A stretch of DNA of 33,465 bases from a virus. Positions 8,907-16,787 of this stretch are shown here, one piece after another. Made by a program: the position numbers and the translations under genes. Within the stretch, counting starts at the first letter, position 1. Each line of letters starts with the position of its first letter. The stretch lies in IMG/VR virus record IMGVR_UViG_3300021085_000115, positions 1-33,465 of that record. One strand, 5' to 3'. The notes under the pieces are model-generated. The model was not told the DNA's origin. It did no database searches and saw only the letters and a list, made by a program, of their open reading frames with translations.

Positions 8907-10729
8907 GCAAATCTACCTCGTCGCATCAGATCCTGCACCGTTGCGATTGTCTGCTGCGATGACTGCTGCATTGCATTCCTTATCTTCATCTCAATGCCCG
9001 CGTCTGCGCCTTTAGCATCGATGTTGTTTACGATCGTAATTCCTCCAGCTTGCCCCTTAGTGTGATCAACTATCGTTTCCCTAGGGTGCAAAATTGCTGG
9101 AAAACCACCTTTGCCATCAACACCACCGCTTCGGCTTCCGTTTCCAGTGAAACCACCACCATCAAATGACTGCGCCTTTATCTGCGCAACCTGTCCGAGT
9201 CCAGACGCAATCGTTGCTGCGGCCATAATGAAATTGACGGGGGGAGGGTAGCTACTAAGTGCGAGCGTTGCCCCCTGGTATGTTTGCATCACCGCTTGCG
9301 CGATTTGGAAGCTCTTGTTGAGCTTAAACAGTTTTTCGTTGTTGCTTGCGATCGCACCAAACTGGTTGTTTAGTTCTCCGATAACAATTCCGGTTCGCTT
9401 TGTATCGCTTGCGGCCATGAAAGCATCGTACTTTGTTTGCGCGGCCATCTGTTGTTCTTGGAAAAACGTCATGCGTTGCAATGCTATTGCACCATTTTTG
9501 TCTGCGTCTTCCGCTGTTTTCTTTCCGGGTGCGGCTGCTGCTATTACTTCAGCAGTCTCTTCAACTTCTGCCCTCAGTCGCTGGTATGACAAAGTGAGTT
9601 GCTCACTAGGCAATGCAGTTTTCTTAAACTTTTCTATTTTGGCTATAATCGCATCGATAGCTTGCTGCGTTTCTTCAGCACCAACCACAACAGCATCGTT
9701 ACTGGTTAGCGTGCCATCATTCAACTTCTTTTGCAGTGCCATCTGCTTTTTGGTGAACTCACCAAAAGTGATCAAACCTTCATTACGCTGTTTTTGAAGC
9801 GCCATTTCTTGTTTGAAATATTCTGCCCTGCCCTGATCGGGTGCAAGCAGTTCTTCATACGCCTGTTGCGCTTTTAGCGCTGCGAGCTTAATAGACAGGA
9901 TGCCATGCTCGACCATCTGCACCGTGTCGAGAAATTTGCCGAAACCTGAAACTAACGCATCAGCAACGTCCTGCCCTATATTGCCAAATCCCGCAGTGTC
10001 GAGCGCCGCCTGATGAAAGTCAGTTGAAACGCCCTGAATGATTGGGGCAAATGCGGTTGCTAGTTGGTTACCAAGTCCAGTAAAAACGCCTTTTGACTTG
10101 GTAACGGCATCGTTAGCCATCTCGATTTTTGCAGCATCGACACGGTTTATAGTGACCCCTAACGTTTCAGCTTCCTTGGCCATTTCTTGCAGGCCAGTGG
10201 AACCCCCTGCGAGTGTCGAGACCAAACTCACGCCTTCAGAATCGAAAAGTTTCATAGCCAAACGAACTTTGTCAGATTGGCTTTTGACATCACCCATCGC
10301 GTCAGCGATGACTTCCATCTGTACATCGAGTGGTAGTTTTTCGAGATTTGAGGCGTTGATGCCTAACTCGATCAGCGCGTTCTTCGCCTCACCAGTGCCG
10401 TTGGCAGCTTCTGACACTCTACGCGTCAATCGCTGCATCGCCATATCAAGCGTGTCAGATCCAACGCCGGTGAGTTCTGCAGCGTGTCTCAGACCGCCCA
10501 GAGCTTCAGTGGTAACGCCAATTTTGTCAGCAGTTTTTGCAAGGCTGTCGATGTTCGACATCTGCATTTTTGTAAGAGCTGCGGCGGCTGCCGCTCCTGC
10601 CGTTGCAAACGCTAACCCGATTTTTGCGGCACTTGAAGCTAGACGACCTGCCGCTTGATTGACCGATTTAAACGCAGCAGCAGTTTTGTCTGTTGCGCTA
10701 ATCGGAATGTTGTACCTAGGGGCCGCCAT
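8903..10729 (-). CDS. Tape measure protein
   Basis: 608 residues. The N-terminus MAAPRYNIPISATDKTAAAF is the usual opening of lambda-H/TP901-type tape measures, followed by an Ala-rich hydrophobic stretch (about 33-52) and a helical region with TADKIGVTTEALGGLRHAAE (about 66-85). Gln/Lys/Glu-rich coiled coil fills 290-430, and the C-terminus is Gly-rich, with HPRETIVDHTKGQ as in many family members. It sets tail length and is packed inside the tube; by the usual rule of about 0.15 nm per residue the tail would be near 90 nm (inference). Its ATG lies inside the end of the frameshift extension of the tail chaperone, the standard arrangement. Confidence 0.9.
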   Translation of the reverse strand: MAAPRYNIPISATDKTAAAFKSVNQAAGRLASSAAKIGLAFATAGAAAAAALTKMQMSNIDSLAKTADKIGVTTEALGGLRHAAELTGVGSDTLDMAMQRLTRRVSEAANGTGEAKNALIELGINASNLEKLPLDVQMEVIADAMGDVKSQSDKVRLAMKLFDSEGVSLVSTLAGGSTGLQEMAKEAETLGVTINRVDAAKIEMANDAVTKSKGVFTGLGNQLATAFAPIIQGVSTDFHQAALDTAGFGNIGQDVADALVSGFGKFLDTVQMVEHGILSIKLAALKAQQAYEELLAPDQGRAEYFKQEMALQKQRNEGLITFGEFTKKQMALQKKLNDGTLTSNDAVVVGAEETQQAIDAIIAKIEKFKKTALPSEQLTLSYQRLRAEVEETAEVIAAAAPGKKTAEDADKNGAIALQRMTFFQEQQMAAQTKYDAFMAASDTKRTGIVIGELNNQFGAIASNNEKLFKLNKSFQIAQAVMQTYQGATLALSSYPPPVNFIMAAATIASGLGQVAQIKAQSFDGGGFTGNGSRSGGVDGKGGFPAILHPRETIVDHTKGQAGGITIVNNIDAKGADAGIEMKIRNAMQQSSQQTIATVQDLMRRGRFA

Positions 10730-11194
10730 CGTCTTTTATCCTAAAATATGCTTGCCATTCGAGTAATTCGATGTCAGAGATTTTTTCAATTTCGCGAACC
10801 GTTTTGTGCAAGTGTTCGGCAAGCTGAAACACAAACAAACGACCCCGATCCGCTCTTAGTTTCCCTCGAGATCCTCAGACTTAGGTTGGAGTTCCGCAAT
10901 TTCCCCGGCGACTCGAATCAAAGTATCTGGATCGACTGCGCGCAGCATCTCGAAGAGATCGCCCTTTGAGAAGATTGGTTTTCCAGATCCATCAATTAAG
11001 TAATAGATTAATGAAAGCGCAATGCCTTCATCCATCTTGTCACCGGTCAGCTTGCTCTGGATTTCCATCTTCTTTTTGACAGATATCTGAGGGCGCACAA
11101 AGAATTCACCACCCCATTCAGGAATGGTTAGCGGTTTCGGATCTACCGCAAGAATTTCTTGATAGTGCGCCTTTGCTGTATCGAGTACGCTCAT
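10716..11194 (-). CDS. Tail assembly chaperone, -1 frameshift fusion (gpGT-like)
   Basis: Ribosomes slipping -1 on GGGAAAC at 10865-10859 would leave the 112-codon frame and read 47 more codons (LRADRGRLFVFQ through IELLEWQAYFRIKDDGGP) to a TAG at 10718-10716, giving 159 residues. The extension has no start codon of its own, overlaps the tape measure start by 14 bp, and contains an EWQAYF-type phrase common in the T part of such chaperones. The fusion is known in lambda to link the tape measure to major tail subunits. Both the slippery heptamer phase and the gene order were read directly; frameshift efficiency is unknown. Confidence 0.85.
10856..11194 (-). CDS. Tail assembly chaperone, unshifted product (gpG-like)
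   Basis: 112 residues, ATG one base after the major tail gene stop. The protein is acidic and helical (TIPEWGGEFFVRPQISVKKK, then MDEGIALSLIYYLIDGSGKP), a pattern common in siphoviral tail chaperones. It ends SEDLEGN at a TAA that immediately follows the slippery sequence. By analogy with lambda gpG it coats the tape measure during tail assembly and is absent from the virion. Confidence 0.85.
   Translation of the reverse strand: MSVLDTAKAHYQEILAVDPKPLTIPEWGGEFFVRPQISVKKKMEIQSKLTGDKMDEGIALSLIYYLIDGSGKPIFSKGDLFEMLRAVDPDTLIRVAGEIAELQPKSEDLEGN
10859..10865 (-). promoter_or_regulatory. Programmed -1 frameshift heptamer GGGAAAC
   Basis: On the minus strand the zero frame reads GAG GGA AAC TAA, so the heptamer is in the canonical X XXY YYZ phase one codon before the stop. 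Lambda uses GGGAAAG at the same place. The alternative frame is open for 47 codons and ends inside the tape measure start. Confidence 0.88.
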
Positions 11195-11195
11195 C

Positions 11196-11591
11196 TTATG
11201 ATTGTCCTGTAGTCAGCGCTCCAGTACCCTGCAAGCTGATGCTCGCCTCAATCATGCCGTCATAAGACGAGTTACGACTGTGACCAGTGACTAGCGCGTT
11301 GCCGCTGTAGTAAGTATCACCGGTGGCAGTTCCGTTCATTTGAAACTTGACGGCGACCTGATCAATTCCGGGTTGCAATGCAACTTGCCCATCTGTATCC
11401 GCAGGATCGAATAGCACATCGACGCTTGCAGTCCAGCTTGTGATGGTAGGCACATGCGTTGCGGCGTATGAACCCATCGTGGTGGTTTCAGCGGTTGCTG
11501 CACTTGCCTCGATGCTGAATGATTTTACTTCTGCAACGGTGCCAGATCCTGCTACTTCAATAGATCCGTCATTGCCTTTATGAGTTGCCAT
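11196..11591 (-). CDS. Major tail protein (tail tube)
   Basis: 131 residues, Thr/Ser/Gly-rich and almost entirely beta. It contains VAEVKSFSIEASAATAETTT and TSWTASVDVLFDPADTDGQ, features of small tail-tube proteins in which a long beta hairpin packs into hexameric rings. It lies between the small neck genes and the tail chaperones, the expected place. It is shorter than lambda gpV (246 residues), consistent with loss of the extra Ig domain. Confidence 0.85.
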   Translation of the reverse strand: MATHKGNDGSIEVAGSGTVAEVKSFSIEASAATAETTTMGSYAATHVPTITSWTASVDVLFDPADTDGQVALQPGIDQVAVKFQMNGTATGDTYYSGNALVTGHSRNSSYDGMIEASISLQGTGALTTGQS

Positions 11592-11745
11592 CTTGTTTGT
11601 CCTCTAGTTTTTTAACTTTCTTCAGTGGCTTGTCTTTCTTGATAGCCACTTCGTCTGCTGGCTTGTAGCCAGAATTTAAATATGACTGCACATAGCTAGG
11701 ATGCACGCCGATTGTCACTTTGCCGCTAGGCGATACCATTTTCAT
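11578..11745 (-). CDS. Small basic protein between tail terminator and tail tube
   Basis: 55 residues starting MKMVSPSGKVTIGVHPSYVQ. A central SGYKPADEV is followed by a Lys-rich tail (KKDKPLKKVKKLEDKQ). An AGGT lies 8 bases before the ATG at 11745. The end overlaps the tail tube gene by 14 bp, a translational coupling arrangement. I do not recognise the family; small neck/tail proteins of unknown role are common here. The tail resembles that of the 63-residue protein at 12513-12704, but only in composition. Confidence 0.65.
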   Translation of the reverse strand: MKMVSPSGKVTIGVHPSYVQSYLNSGYKPADEVAIKKDKPLKKVKKLEDKQDGNS

Positions 11746-11753
11746 GTCAGTAC

Positions 11754-12200
11754 CTACAACGCCACATCAGGCGCATTGTTAGCAGTGCGGTATTGCACCG
11801 TATAACTCATCGTTACAATGCCGATGGGTTGCTCACCTTCACCGGTCAATTCAATTTCGGTTGCAGACAAATAGCTGTCTTTCGCTAGGCTATTAATTGT
11901 TGTATCTGCCGCCATTGCGATCTCGACCTCTTTAGATATCAAATCCAATACGTCATCAAGATTGCTTGCTGTCTTTGCGTAACCTTCGATTACGAGGTTC
12001 AGTTCTCTTTCCACTTCCGGTTGCGTGCCCATTACATCCGGCGCGCTTGACTCGCTTGTCGTATACACCAACAGCCCCGGTAGGTTGTTAGCTGCAAGAG
12101 GGTAGACGCGCGATTGATAAACCTTGCTGCTAGTCGTTGTTAGACCGGTCAACGTGGTTGCCACGCGCTCCCTAATTTGTCTGCGCACATGATTTGCCAT
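11754..12200 (-). CDS. Tail terminator-like protein (gpU/minor tail class)
   Basis: 148 residues, ATG abutting the upstream stop (TAGATG). The N-terminal helix NHVRRQIRERVATTLTGL, the strand PGLLVYTTSE and a later VERELNLVIEGYAK followed by a long helix (NLDDVLDLISKEVEIAM) match the alpha/beta layout of tail terminators that cap the tube at the neck. The position between the head-tail joining protein and the major tail protein agrees. Assignment is by layout, not by a catalytic or diagnostic residue. Confidence 0.65.
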   Translation of the reverse strand: MANHVRRQIRERVATTLTGLTTTSSKVYQSRVYPLAANNLPGLLVYTTSESSAPDVMGTQPEVERELNLVIEGYAKTASNLDDVLDLISKEVEIAMAADTTINSLAKDSYLSATEIELTGEGEQPIGIVTMSYTVQYRTANNAPDVAL

Positions 12201-12503
12201 CTACTGCGCCTCTAGCACGATCTCGCTAATACCAGTTCCGTCAGGGCGTACCCCGACAACGTTATAATTTGTGCTGTCGATCTCTATCAGATCACCGTGA
12301 GCGATGCCAGGAACCTTCGACGTTTGCACTGTAATCACGGCTTGTTGCGTCTCAACGCCAACAATGTTTCCAACGTCTTCAAGATAATAATCGTGACGAA
12401 AAATAACAGTGATCGCACTAGCACTGCCCCCGCTTGGCGTATAGTTTGCTCCGGTACCGTGTTCAGATACCTCAAAAAATTCAGCCAGTTCTTCGAGAGC
12501 CAT
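12201..12503 (-). CDS. Head-tail joining protein, gpFII-like
   Basis: 100 residues, beta-rich. It contains VITVQTSKVPGIAHGDLIEI followed by a short strand and turn (YNVVGVRPDGTG), the pattern of lambda gpFII-type connectors in which a strand, a small DxxxIDG/S-like turn and a final strand form the barrel. The genes on either side are capsid and tail terminator, the usual neck position. It would form the lower neck ring docking the tail. Confidence 0.65.
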   Translation of the reverse strand: MALEELAEFFEVSEHGTGANYTPSGGSASAITVIFRHDYYLEDVGNIVGVETQQAVITVQTSKVPGIAHGDLIEIDSTNYNVVGVRPDGTGISEIVLEAQ

Positions 12504-12512
12504 TGTTTTAGC

Positions 12513-12704
12513 CTACTTGCCGCGTTTAGTAGTTTTTGGCGCATCTTCTCTACCTGCACTTTTCTTTGCTGATGCCTCAACAGGCACCGCTTTTTTCATG
12601 CGAATAAGCATCAACGCATCTTCTTCCGTTAGGTCGTACTCACCACCGGCTTTGCAATCAAATCCAGAAGCGACAACGCCAACTAACACCTTAACCTTTG
12701 CCAT
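12513..12704 (-). CDS. Small Lys-rich neck-region protein
   Basis: 63 residues from ATG 12704, chosen over the upstream in-frame ATG at 12770 because AAAGGATC lies about 7 bases before it and the longer version would run through a GC-rich hairpin. The sequence KVKVLVGVVASGFDCKAGGE then YDLTEEDALMLIRMKKA reads like the small DUF7302/gpFI-type proteins that follow capsid genes, with a basic Ala/Lys/Arg tail. No function can be stated beyond a probable structural or assembly role. Confidence 0.6.
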   Translation of the reverse strand: MAKVKVLVGVVASGFDCKAGGEYDLTEEDALMLIRMKKAVPVEASAKKSAGREDAPKTTKRGK

Positions 12705-12731
12705 CTTGTTAGATCCTTTAGAGGGGGAGTT

Positions 12732-12750
12732 GCCCGGAACAAGTCCGGGC
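12732..12750 (-). terminator. GC-rich hairpin directly after the capsid gene
   Basis: Arms GCCCGGA and TCCGGGC (7 bp, perfect) around a 5-base loop, 20 bases past the capsid stop. No U run follows on the minus-strand transcript, so it is more likely an mRNA-stabilising or attenuating structure than a full terminator. Confidence 0.5.
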
Positions 12751-12769
12751 GCGTCCTTAGTGCTTATCA

Positions 12770-14560
12770 TTAAGCGCCTTTGGCAAATGATTCAGCGTGT
12801 CTTACGCCGATATCTACCATCGCGTGCAAACCTAGCGTGAGCTGTCCGGTTTGCGCGTTGCGCTCAGTGATCACTTCAATTGCACCAAACTGAGCAATCA
12901 TCAATTGGCTGAAATCGCCAAGTAAGATTGTGTTTGCTGTCATGCTTGAAGTTGGATTTACTGAGTAACCCATGATGCTGTTATCTTCGGAAACAAACCG
13001 ACCAGAACCGGAGTCCTTAGTGGTTGTTTTCAAAGTACCAGCCAAAGCGGGAGTTGTTACAAACGCCATGTTTTGACCCATCGCATTGTCAGCAGATATT
13101 GCAGACTCTATGCTAACGATCTCAGCAAAGGTTGGTGCGCCGGATGAGCTGAATGACACACTACCAATTCCGGTTGTGGCCAAAATGCCTGTAGGCTGGT
13201 TGCTAGAACCAGTGCCAGCAAGTGCGGCTGCGTCGATTGCAACAGCGATTGACTTAGTGATGTCATCGCGTATCACGCTTTCAACTGATGGATCAGACTG
13301 AACCAACAAGTTGCGGCTGATTTGCACAAACGATGCGAGGTTCTTAGGCGTAAGTGATACGCTTGCGAACACTGGCTGTCCTTCAGTTGGCGCGCCATCT
13401 TCAGCAACCCAGTAGGTTGAAGTTCCGGTTGCTAACTTTGGAATTGCAACGTTGCCCTGGAGGTTACTCATTACGCGAGCGCCCAATCGAGTCGTTACCA
13501 TCGCAGCGCGTAAAGCGTCGATGAACGAAGCACCGTCGTGGTCAGTTCCGACCAGAAACCCACCGGCGTTGTTAGTGCCAACAGTTAGATCACGCTGACC
13601 CCACTGCATATCGGCTGGCATGTAGAAACCACCTTGGCTGGCATTTCCAGAACGCTGACCAATTGTGTCGGAGATTTCTTTTTCCAGACCGGCTTTTGAC
13701 CAATCACCTGATGCTGATGCAGAGATCGCACGCAGCAAGCTGTAGCTTTCTTTTTCACGCTTGCCAAGATCAACATTCAGAGGGCTTGCAATTTCAGGTG
13801 CCGCTTCAGGTTTGCGCGCCAGTTCTTCCTTTGTCCGTAGAAACGCTTCGCGCTGAAAATGATCAAGTGCAAAACCTTCGTTCATTGCTTTGTCAGCAAG
13901 TTCACGCAGGTACGGTGCATCCTTTGCCATTTCGTTGATAGTTCTTACTCGCACTTGCTCTTCTCTCAGTGCAAGTTCACGCGCTTCGTTCTTTACTACT
14001 TCTATATCTAGATTTTGATCTTCCATTTTTGGAGATTCCTTTTTTGCTAAATTGATAACACGGGTTAAATTGTCGCCTTCAACAGCGTTAGACCTTCCGA
14101 CTCCTACCGCAACATCTGCGGGAGTGCTAACCAAACTAATTTCGTGAGGCATCCATCTGGTCGCTTCAAAAACTCGTTCGCTCCGCTCTTCCATTTCCTC
14201 GATAACATATCCAACCGAAACCCCGGTTCTTATGCCGTCTAAAACGTCTTGGTAATACTCTTCTGCTCTTTCGCTTTTTGAAAACCTGACCGTGGCAATG
14301 CCGCGACCGTCTTCGAGTTTGGCGTTTTCAATAACGCCGATTTGATCGTTCAAGTCATGATTCGCCAACAGTGCTGCTTTGGTGTTCAAGCGCGTCAGGT
14401 CAACAGATTCGGGGGAGTGCGAAAGCACCTCAGTCCCAAACCAACGTTCGACCGGAGCCTCGCTAGAAAAGCTCAAAGTGATTGTTCGGTTGTCTTCATC
14501 GACGTTCGCCCGCTCAAAATTCATGTGCCGGTTGAGTGTGCCGGTCTTTATTTCATTCAT
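12770..14560 (-). CDS. Prohead protease fused to major capsid protein (HK97 fold)
   Basis: 596 residues. Residues 1-155 are a U35/S78-type prohead protease: LLANHD supplies His68, GVSVGY supplies Ser115 and HEISLVSTPAD (139-149) is the third conserved block. Residues about 180-260 form a charged, coiled-coil delta-like scaffold. From about 285 onward comes the HK97-fold capsid protein, with NNAGGFLVGTDHDGASFIDA and the typical PTEGQPVFASVSLTPKNLAS. Fusing protease, scaffold and capsid in one chain implies that proteolysis releases the mature capsid. The start overlaps the portal gene by 8 bp. The exact cleavage site cannot be read, but it should lie in the 260-310 linker. Confidence 0.92.
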   Translation of the reverse strand: MNEIKTGTLNRHMNFERANVDEDNRTITLSFSSEAPVERWFGTEVLSHSPESVDLTRLNTKAALLANHDLNDQIGVIENAKLEDGRGIATVRFSKSERAEEYYQDVLDGIRTGVSVGYVIEEMEERSERVFEATRWMPHEISLVSTPADVAVGVGRSNAVEGDNLTRVINLAKKESPKMEDQNLDIEVVKNEARELALREEQVRVRTINEMAKDAPYLRELADKAMNEGFALDHFQREAFLRTKEELARKPEAAPEIASPLNVDLGKREKESYSLLRAISASASGDWSKAGLEKEISDTIGQRSGNASQGGFYMPADMQWGQRDLTVGTNNAGGFLVGTDHDGASFIDALRAAMVTTRLGARVMSNLQGNVAIPKLATGTSTYWVAEDGAPTEGQPVFASVSLTPKNLASFVQISRNLLVQSDPSVESVIRDDITKSIAVAIDAAALAGTGSSNQPTGILATTGIGSVSFSSSGAPTFAEIVSIESAISADNAMGQNMAFVTTPALAGTLKTTTKDSGSGRFVSEDNSIMGYSVNPTSSMTANTILLGDFSQLMIAQFGAIEVITERNAQTGQLTLGLHAMVDIGVRHAESFAKGA

Positions 14561-15947
14561 CTGTTTCGTCCTCGTTTTGCATAGGATTCACCGGCCCAAA
14601 CTCGAGGCCAAATTCTTGCATCAATTCTTTTTCCTTCGCGCGCTGGTCAAACACTTCTTCCAAGTCTTTGCCCTGTGACGCTGCGATTGCTGACAAGCTA
14701 GTAACGCCTAACTCGTAAGCCATTTGATGCGATTGAAGCTCTTTAACAGGATCGACCCACGACCAACCACGCGGCACAAACGTTGCGTCTGCTGCGGTGC
14801 TACTCAATCCCAGGCGATTACGATTAAACTCAAGCCAAGCTGCAAAAATGGGTCGAATAAGGTGACATACATAGAACTGCTGCCACTTGCGCCAGTTGTC
14901 GCGTTCCTCGATAGTGCCAGCTCTGATTGAGCTGAAATTAACGCTGGTTAGATCGCTTGATAGTGCGTGGTAAGTTACGTTTAAACCCGTTGCAACTCCG
15001 CGCAGCACGCCAGCAACATAATCGCTGTATGCGCTCACGGGATGATTGGGATCTAGCATGGCCAGTTCAGTGCCAGCAGGGAGCTCAGTAAATCCTACGC
15101 CACCGATTGAGGGCGGCAGACCGTAACCGTCTGCGCCGTCTTCGTCATCAAGATAGTCGCCGGTCGGAGTTTTGTAATAACCGACCTTGCTTGCCGCTAA
15201 CTCTGCCGCTTTCATTTCCGCGCGCTCGTATCTGTTGAGCATTAACAAGTGAATCATTACTGGCGCGAGCCATGTGGCACCACGAATCTGGTTAGGGCGA
15301 TCAGACTTGTATATGTGAATGATGTCTTCGGCTGGGACGCGCTCGTATGAATTGATATTTGGCGACTGAGTTGGCATGCCGAATATGCTTGGCACTTTGT
15401 TCGGTGGCATTTTCCAAAGGTAGTACGCAACAGGTTTACCCGCGCGATCAAGCTCGATGCCCTGAACGATCGCGTTGTTATCTCTTGTGGCTTCCCGATT
15501 GAGTTCGTAATCGAGAAAATCAGCATCGTACAGCGCGATTTTGAAATCATTCCCGCGCACGATTCTGACAATCACCTCACCGTCACGCGCAACCGATCTT
15601 GCGACCAGGCGCTGGATGTCTTCCCAATCGAGTCGCCCATCGCGCGAACAGTTTTCTGCGTAAGTCCATTTTTTAAACTCGCGCTCTATGGTGCGATTAA
15701 CTCGCATATCGAGCTTGCCGCGATTGGTGCGCGCTTTGCTTTGCAGCTTCACGCCTTCGCCTATCACGTTCGTTTCGACTAGGTTCAGATATCGCGCCAC
15801 ATAGTCATTGTTCTGTTCAAGATCCCGCGCGCGCGCTCGCAGCGTCTCGCCTTGGGTGCGCAAGTCTTCGTTGATGCTCTTTACTTCTGTTACCCAGCTT
15901 TTGACAACTTCGTTGCTTGCTGCGTCCCAGCGCCTTGCGCCTTTCAT
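14553..15947 (-). CDS. Portal protein (lambda gpB family)
   Basis: 464 residues. ARARDLEQNNDYVARYLNL and NVIGEGVKLQSKARTN are family hallmarks, as are WKMPPNKVP and VPAEDIIHIYKSDRPNQIRG in the wing/clip region. The long helical segment MIHLLMLNRYERAEMKAAEL follows. The dodecameric portal forms the DNA entry vertex and the terminase docking point. It is somewhat shorter than lambda gpB (533 residues). ATG at 15947 overlaps the previous gene by 4 bp (ATGA). Confidence 0.92.
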   Translation of the reverse strand: MKGARRWDAASNEVVKSWVTEVKSINEDLRTQGETLRARARDLEQNNDYVARYLNLVETNVIGEGVKLQSKARTNRGKLDMRVNRTIEREFKKWTYAENCSRDGRLDWEDIQRLVARSVARDGEVIVRIVRGNDFKIALYDADFLDYELNREATRDNNAIVQGIELDRAGKPVAYYLWKMPPNKVPSIFGMPTQSPNINSYERVPAEDIIHIYKSDRPNQIRGATWLAPVMIHLLMLNRYERAEMKAAELAASKVGYYKTPTGDYLDDEDGADGYGLPPSIGGVGFTELPAGTELAMLDPNHPVSAYSDYVAGVLRGVATGLNVTYHALSSDLTSVNFSSIRAGTIEERDNWRKWQQFYVCHLIRPIFAAWLEFNRNRLGLSSTAADATFVPRGWSWVDPVKELQSHQMAYELGVTSLSAIAASQGKDLEEVFDQRAKEKELMQEFGLEFGPVNPMQNEDETDE

Positions 15948-16495
15948 GATCTGACCCCGAAGCGCTTGCGTGTCTTGGTATTGATCTCGCCAGCAGTTTG
16001 ATCGCGCATTCTTTGCAGTTCCGGTAAGTCAACATAAGAGAAACTGCGCCCAGCGATCGAATAAGCACTCGCCGTTTTTGTAGTCAGTGTCAAAATAGCA
16101 GTTTCGAGGTTTTCGAGTCGCTGACGCAGATTAGTGATCGGGTTAGTGGTCGCCTCATCGCGGTTGGCAAGTAGCTCGATTTCGCCACCGCCGATTGTCA
16201 GACGTTCGCTGTCGCTGTTGCGCGTGATGTACGCTTGATAGGTGTAGCGTCCGACCGTGTAGGCGGCAGTCGTTGAGCTGCCCACTTCGACGATGTAATC
16301 AAGTCCAGATGCGCTTGCCGTTATAGCGATCTCAGTCGCGCCAGCTCCCTGGAGTCGCAGGGCGTATTTCAGCGTATATGCGGAATTCGCATATTCGGCA
16401 TTAAGGTCGGTGCGCTTCCATGCCCATCGGTCACCACTTACAAGTTCAGTGGGTTCAGAGGTCGGATAGTTAGCAGAATCAAACGCATTTGTCAT
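15944..16495 (-). CDS. gpW-like head-completion protein with an added N-terminal beta domain
   Basis: 183 residues. The last 60 (YSIAGRSFSYVDLPELQRMR and what follows) resemble lambda gpW/HK97 gp6-type connector proteins, whose short strand plus two helices cap the portal. The first 110 residues are beta-rich with an Ig-like look (ALRLQGAGATEIAITASASG, YTVGRYTYQAYITRNSDSER) and are not part of classical gpW (68 residues). A helix near 117-138 (ITNLRQRLENLETAILTLTT) links them. The gene lies between array and portal; its ATG at 16495 has no strong Shine-Dalgarno. Confidence 0.6.
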   Translation of the reverse strand: MTNAFDSANYPTSEPTELVSGDRWAWKRTDLNAEYANSAYTLKYALRLQGAGATEIAITASASGLDYIVEVGSSTTAAYTVGRYTYQAYITRNSDSERLTIGGGEIELLANRDEATTNPITNLRQRLENLETAILTLTTKTASAYSIAGRSFSYVDLPELQRMRDQTAGEINTKTRKRFGVRS

Positions 16496-16515
16496 CGCGC
16501 CATGATCCAGAATGC

Positions 16516-16547
16516 TTTGTAAAATTTTTAGAGAAAAACTTTACAAA
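16516..16547. promoter_or_regulatory. Near-perfect stem-loop upstream of the gpW-like gene
   Basis: Arms TTTGTAAA (16516-16523) and TTTACAAA (16540-16547), one A/C mismatch, then TTTTT/AAAAA around the loop AGAG: 13 pairs in all, AT-only apart from the G-C step in each arm. It sits 4 bases from the 9-mer array and 21 bases before the start at 16495. It could be a protein-binding dyad or an RNA hairpin; nothing in the sequence decides. Confidence 0.6.
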
Positions 16548-16550
16548 TTA

Positions 16551-16781
16551 GACCAAACAGGGAAAACAGACCAAACAGACCAAACAGACCAAACAGACCA
16601 AACAGACCAAACAGACCAAACAGACCAAACAGACCAAACAGGAAAAACAGGAAAAACAGACCAAACAGGAAAAACAGGAAAACAGGAAAAACAGACCAAA
16701 CAGGAAAAACAGGAAAAACAGGAAAAACAGACCAAACAGGAAAACAGGAAAAACAGACCAAACAGGAAAACAGGAAAAACA
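16551..16781. repeat. Tandem array of 9-bp units, 26 units, two alternating types
   Basis: Unit A is GACCAAACA, unit B is GGAAAAACA (sometimes 8 bp, GGAAAACA). Order from 16551: A, a G-variant of B, eight A, BB, A, three B, A, three B, A, two B, A, two B. The plus strand has no T in 231 bp. It fills nearly all of the 292-bp gap between the Mor-like gene (stop 7 bases away) and the gpW-like gene. The array is open in several frames on both strands, an expected result of the repeat, and no Shine-Dalgarno-led start points to translation. Confidence 0.95.
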
Positions 16782-16787
16782 GGTTTC

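Noticed and set aside
9315-9797. 160-residue plus-strand ORF inside the tape measure gene
   Set aside because: Antisense shadow of a well supported gene; hydrophobic Ser/Cys-rich composition typical of reverse-complement frames, no ribosome site.
10038-10658. 206-residue plus-strand ORF inside the tape measure gene
   Set aside because: Same reasoning: antisense shadow without a ribosome site or recognisable domain.
16551-16781. CRISPR array
   Set aside because: Units are 8-9 bp and directly abut; no spacers and no cas genes.
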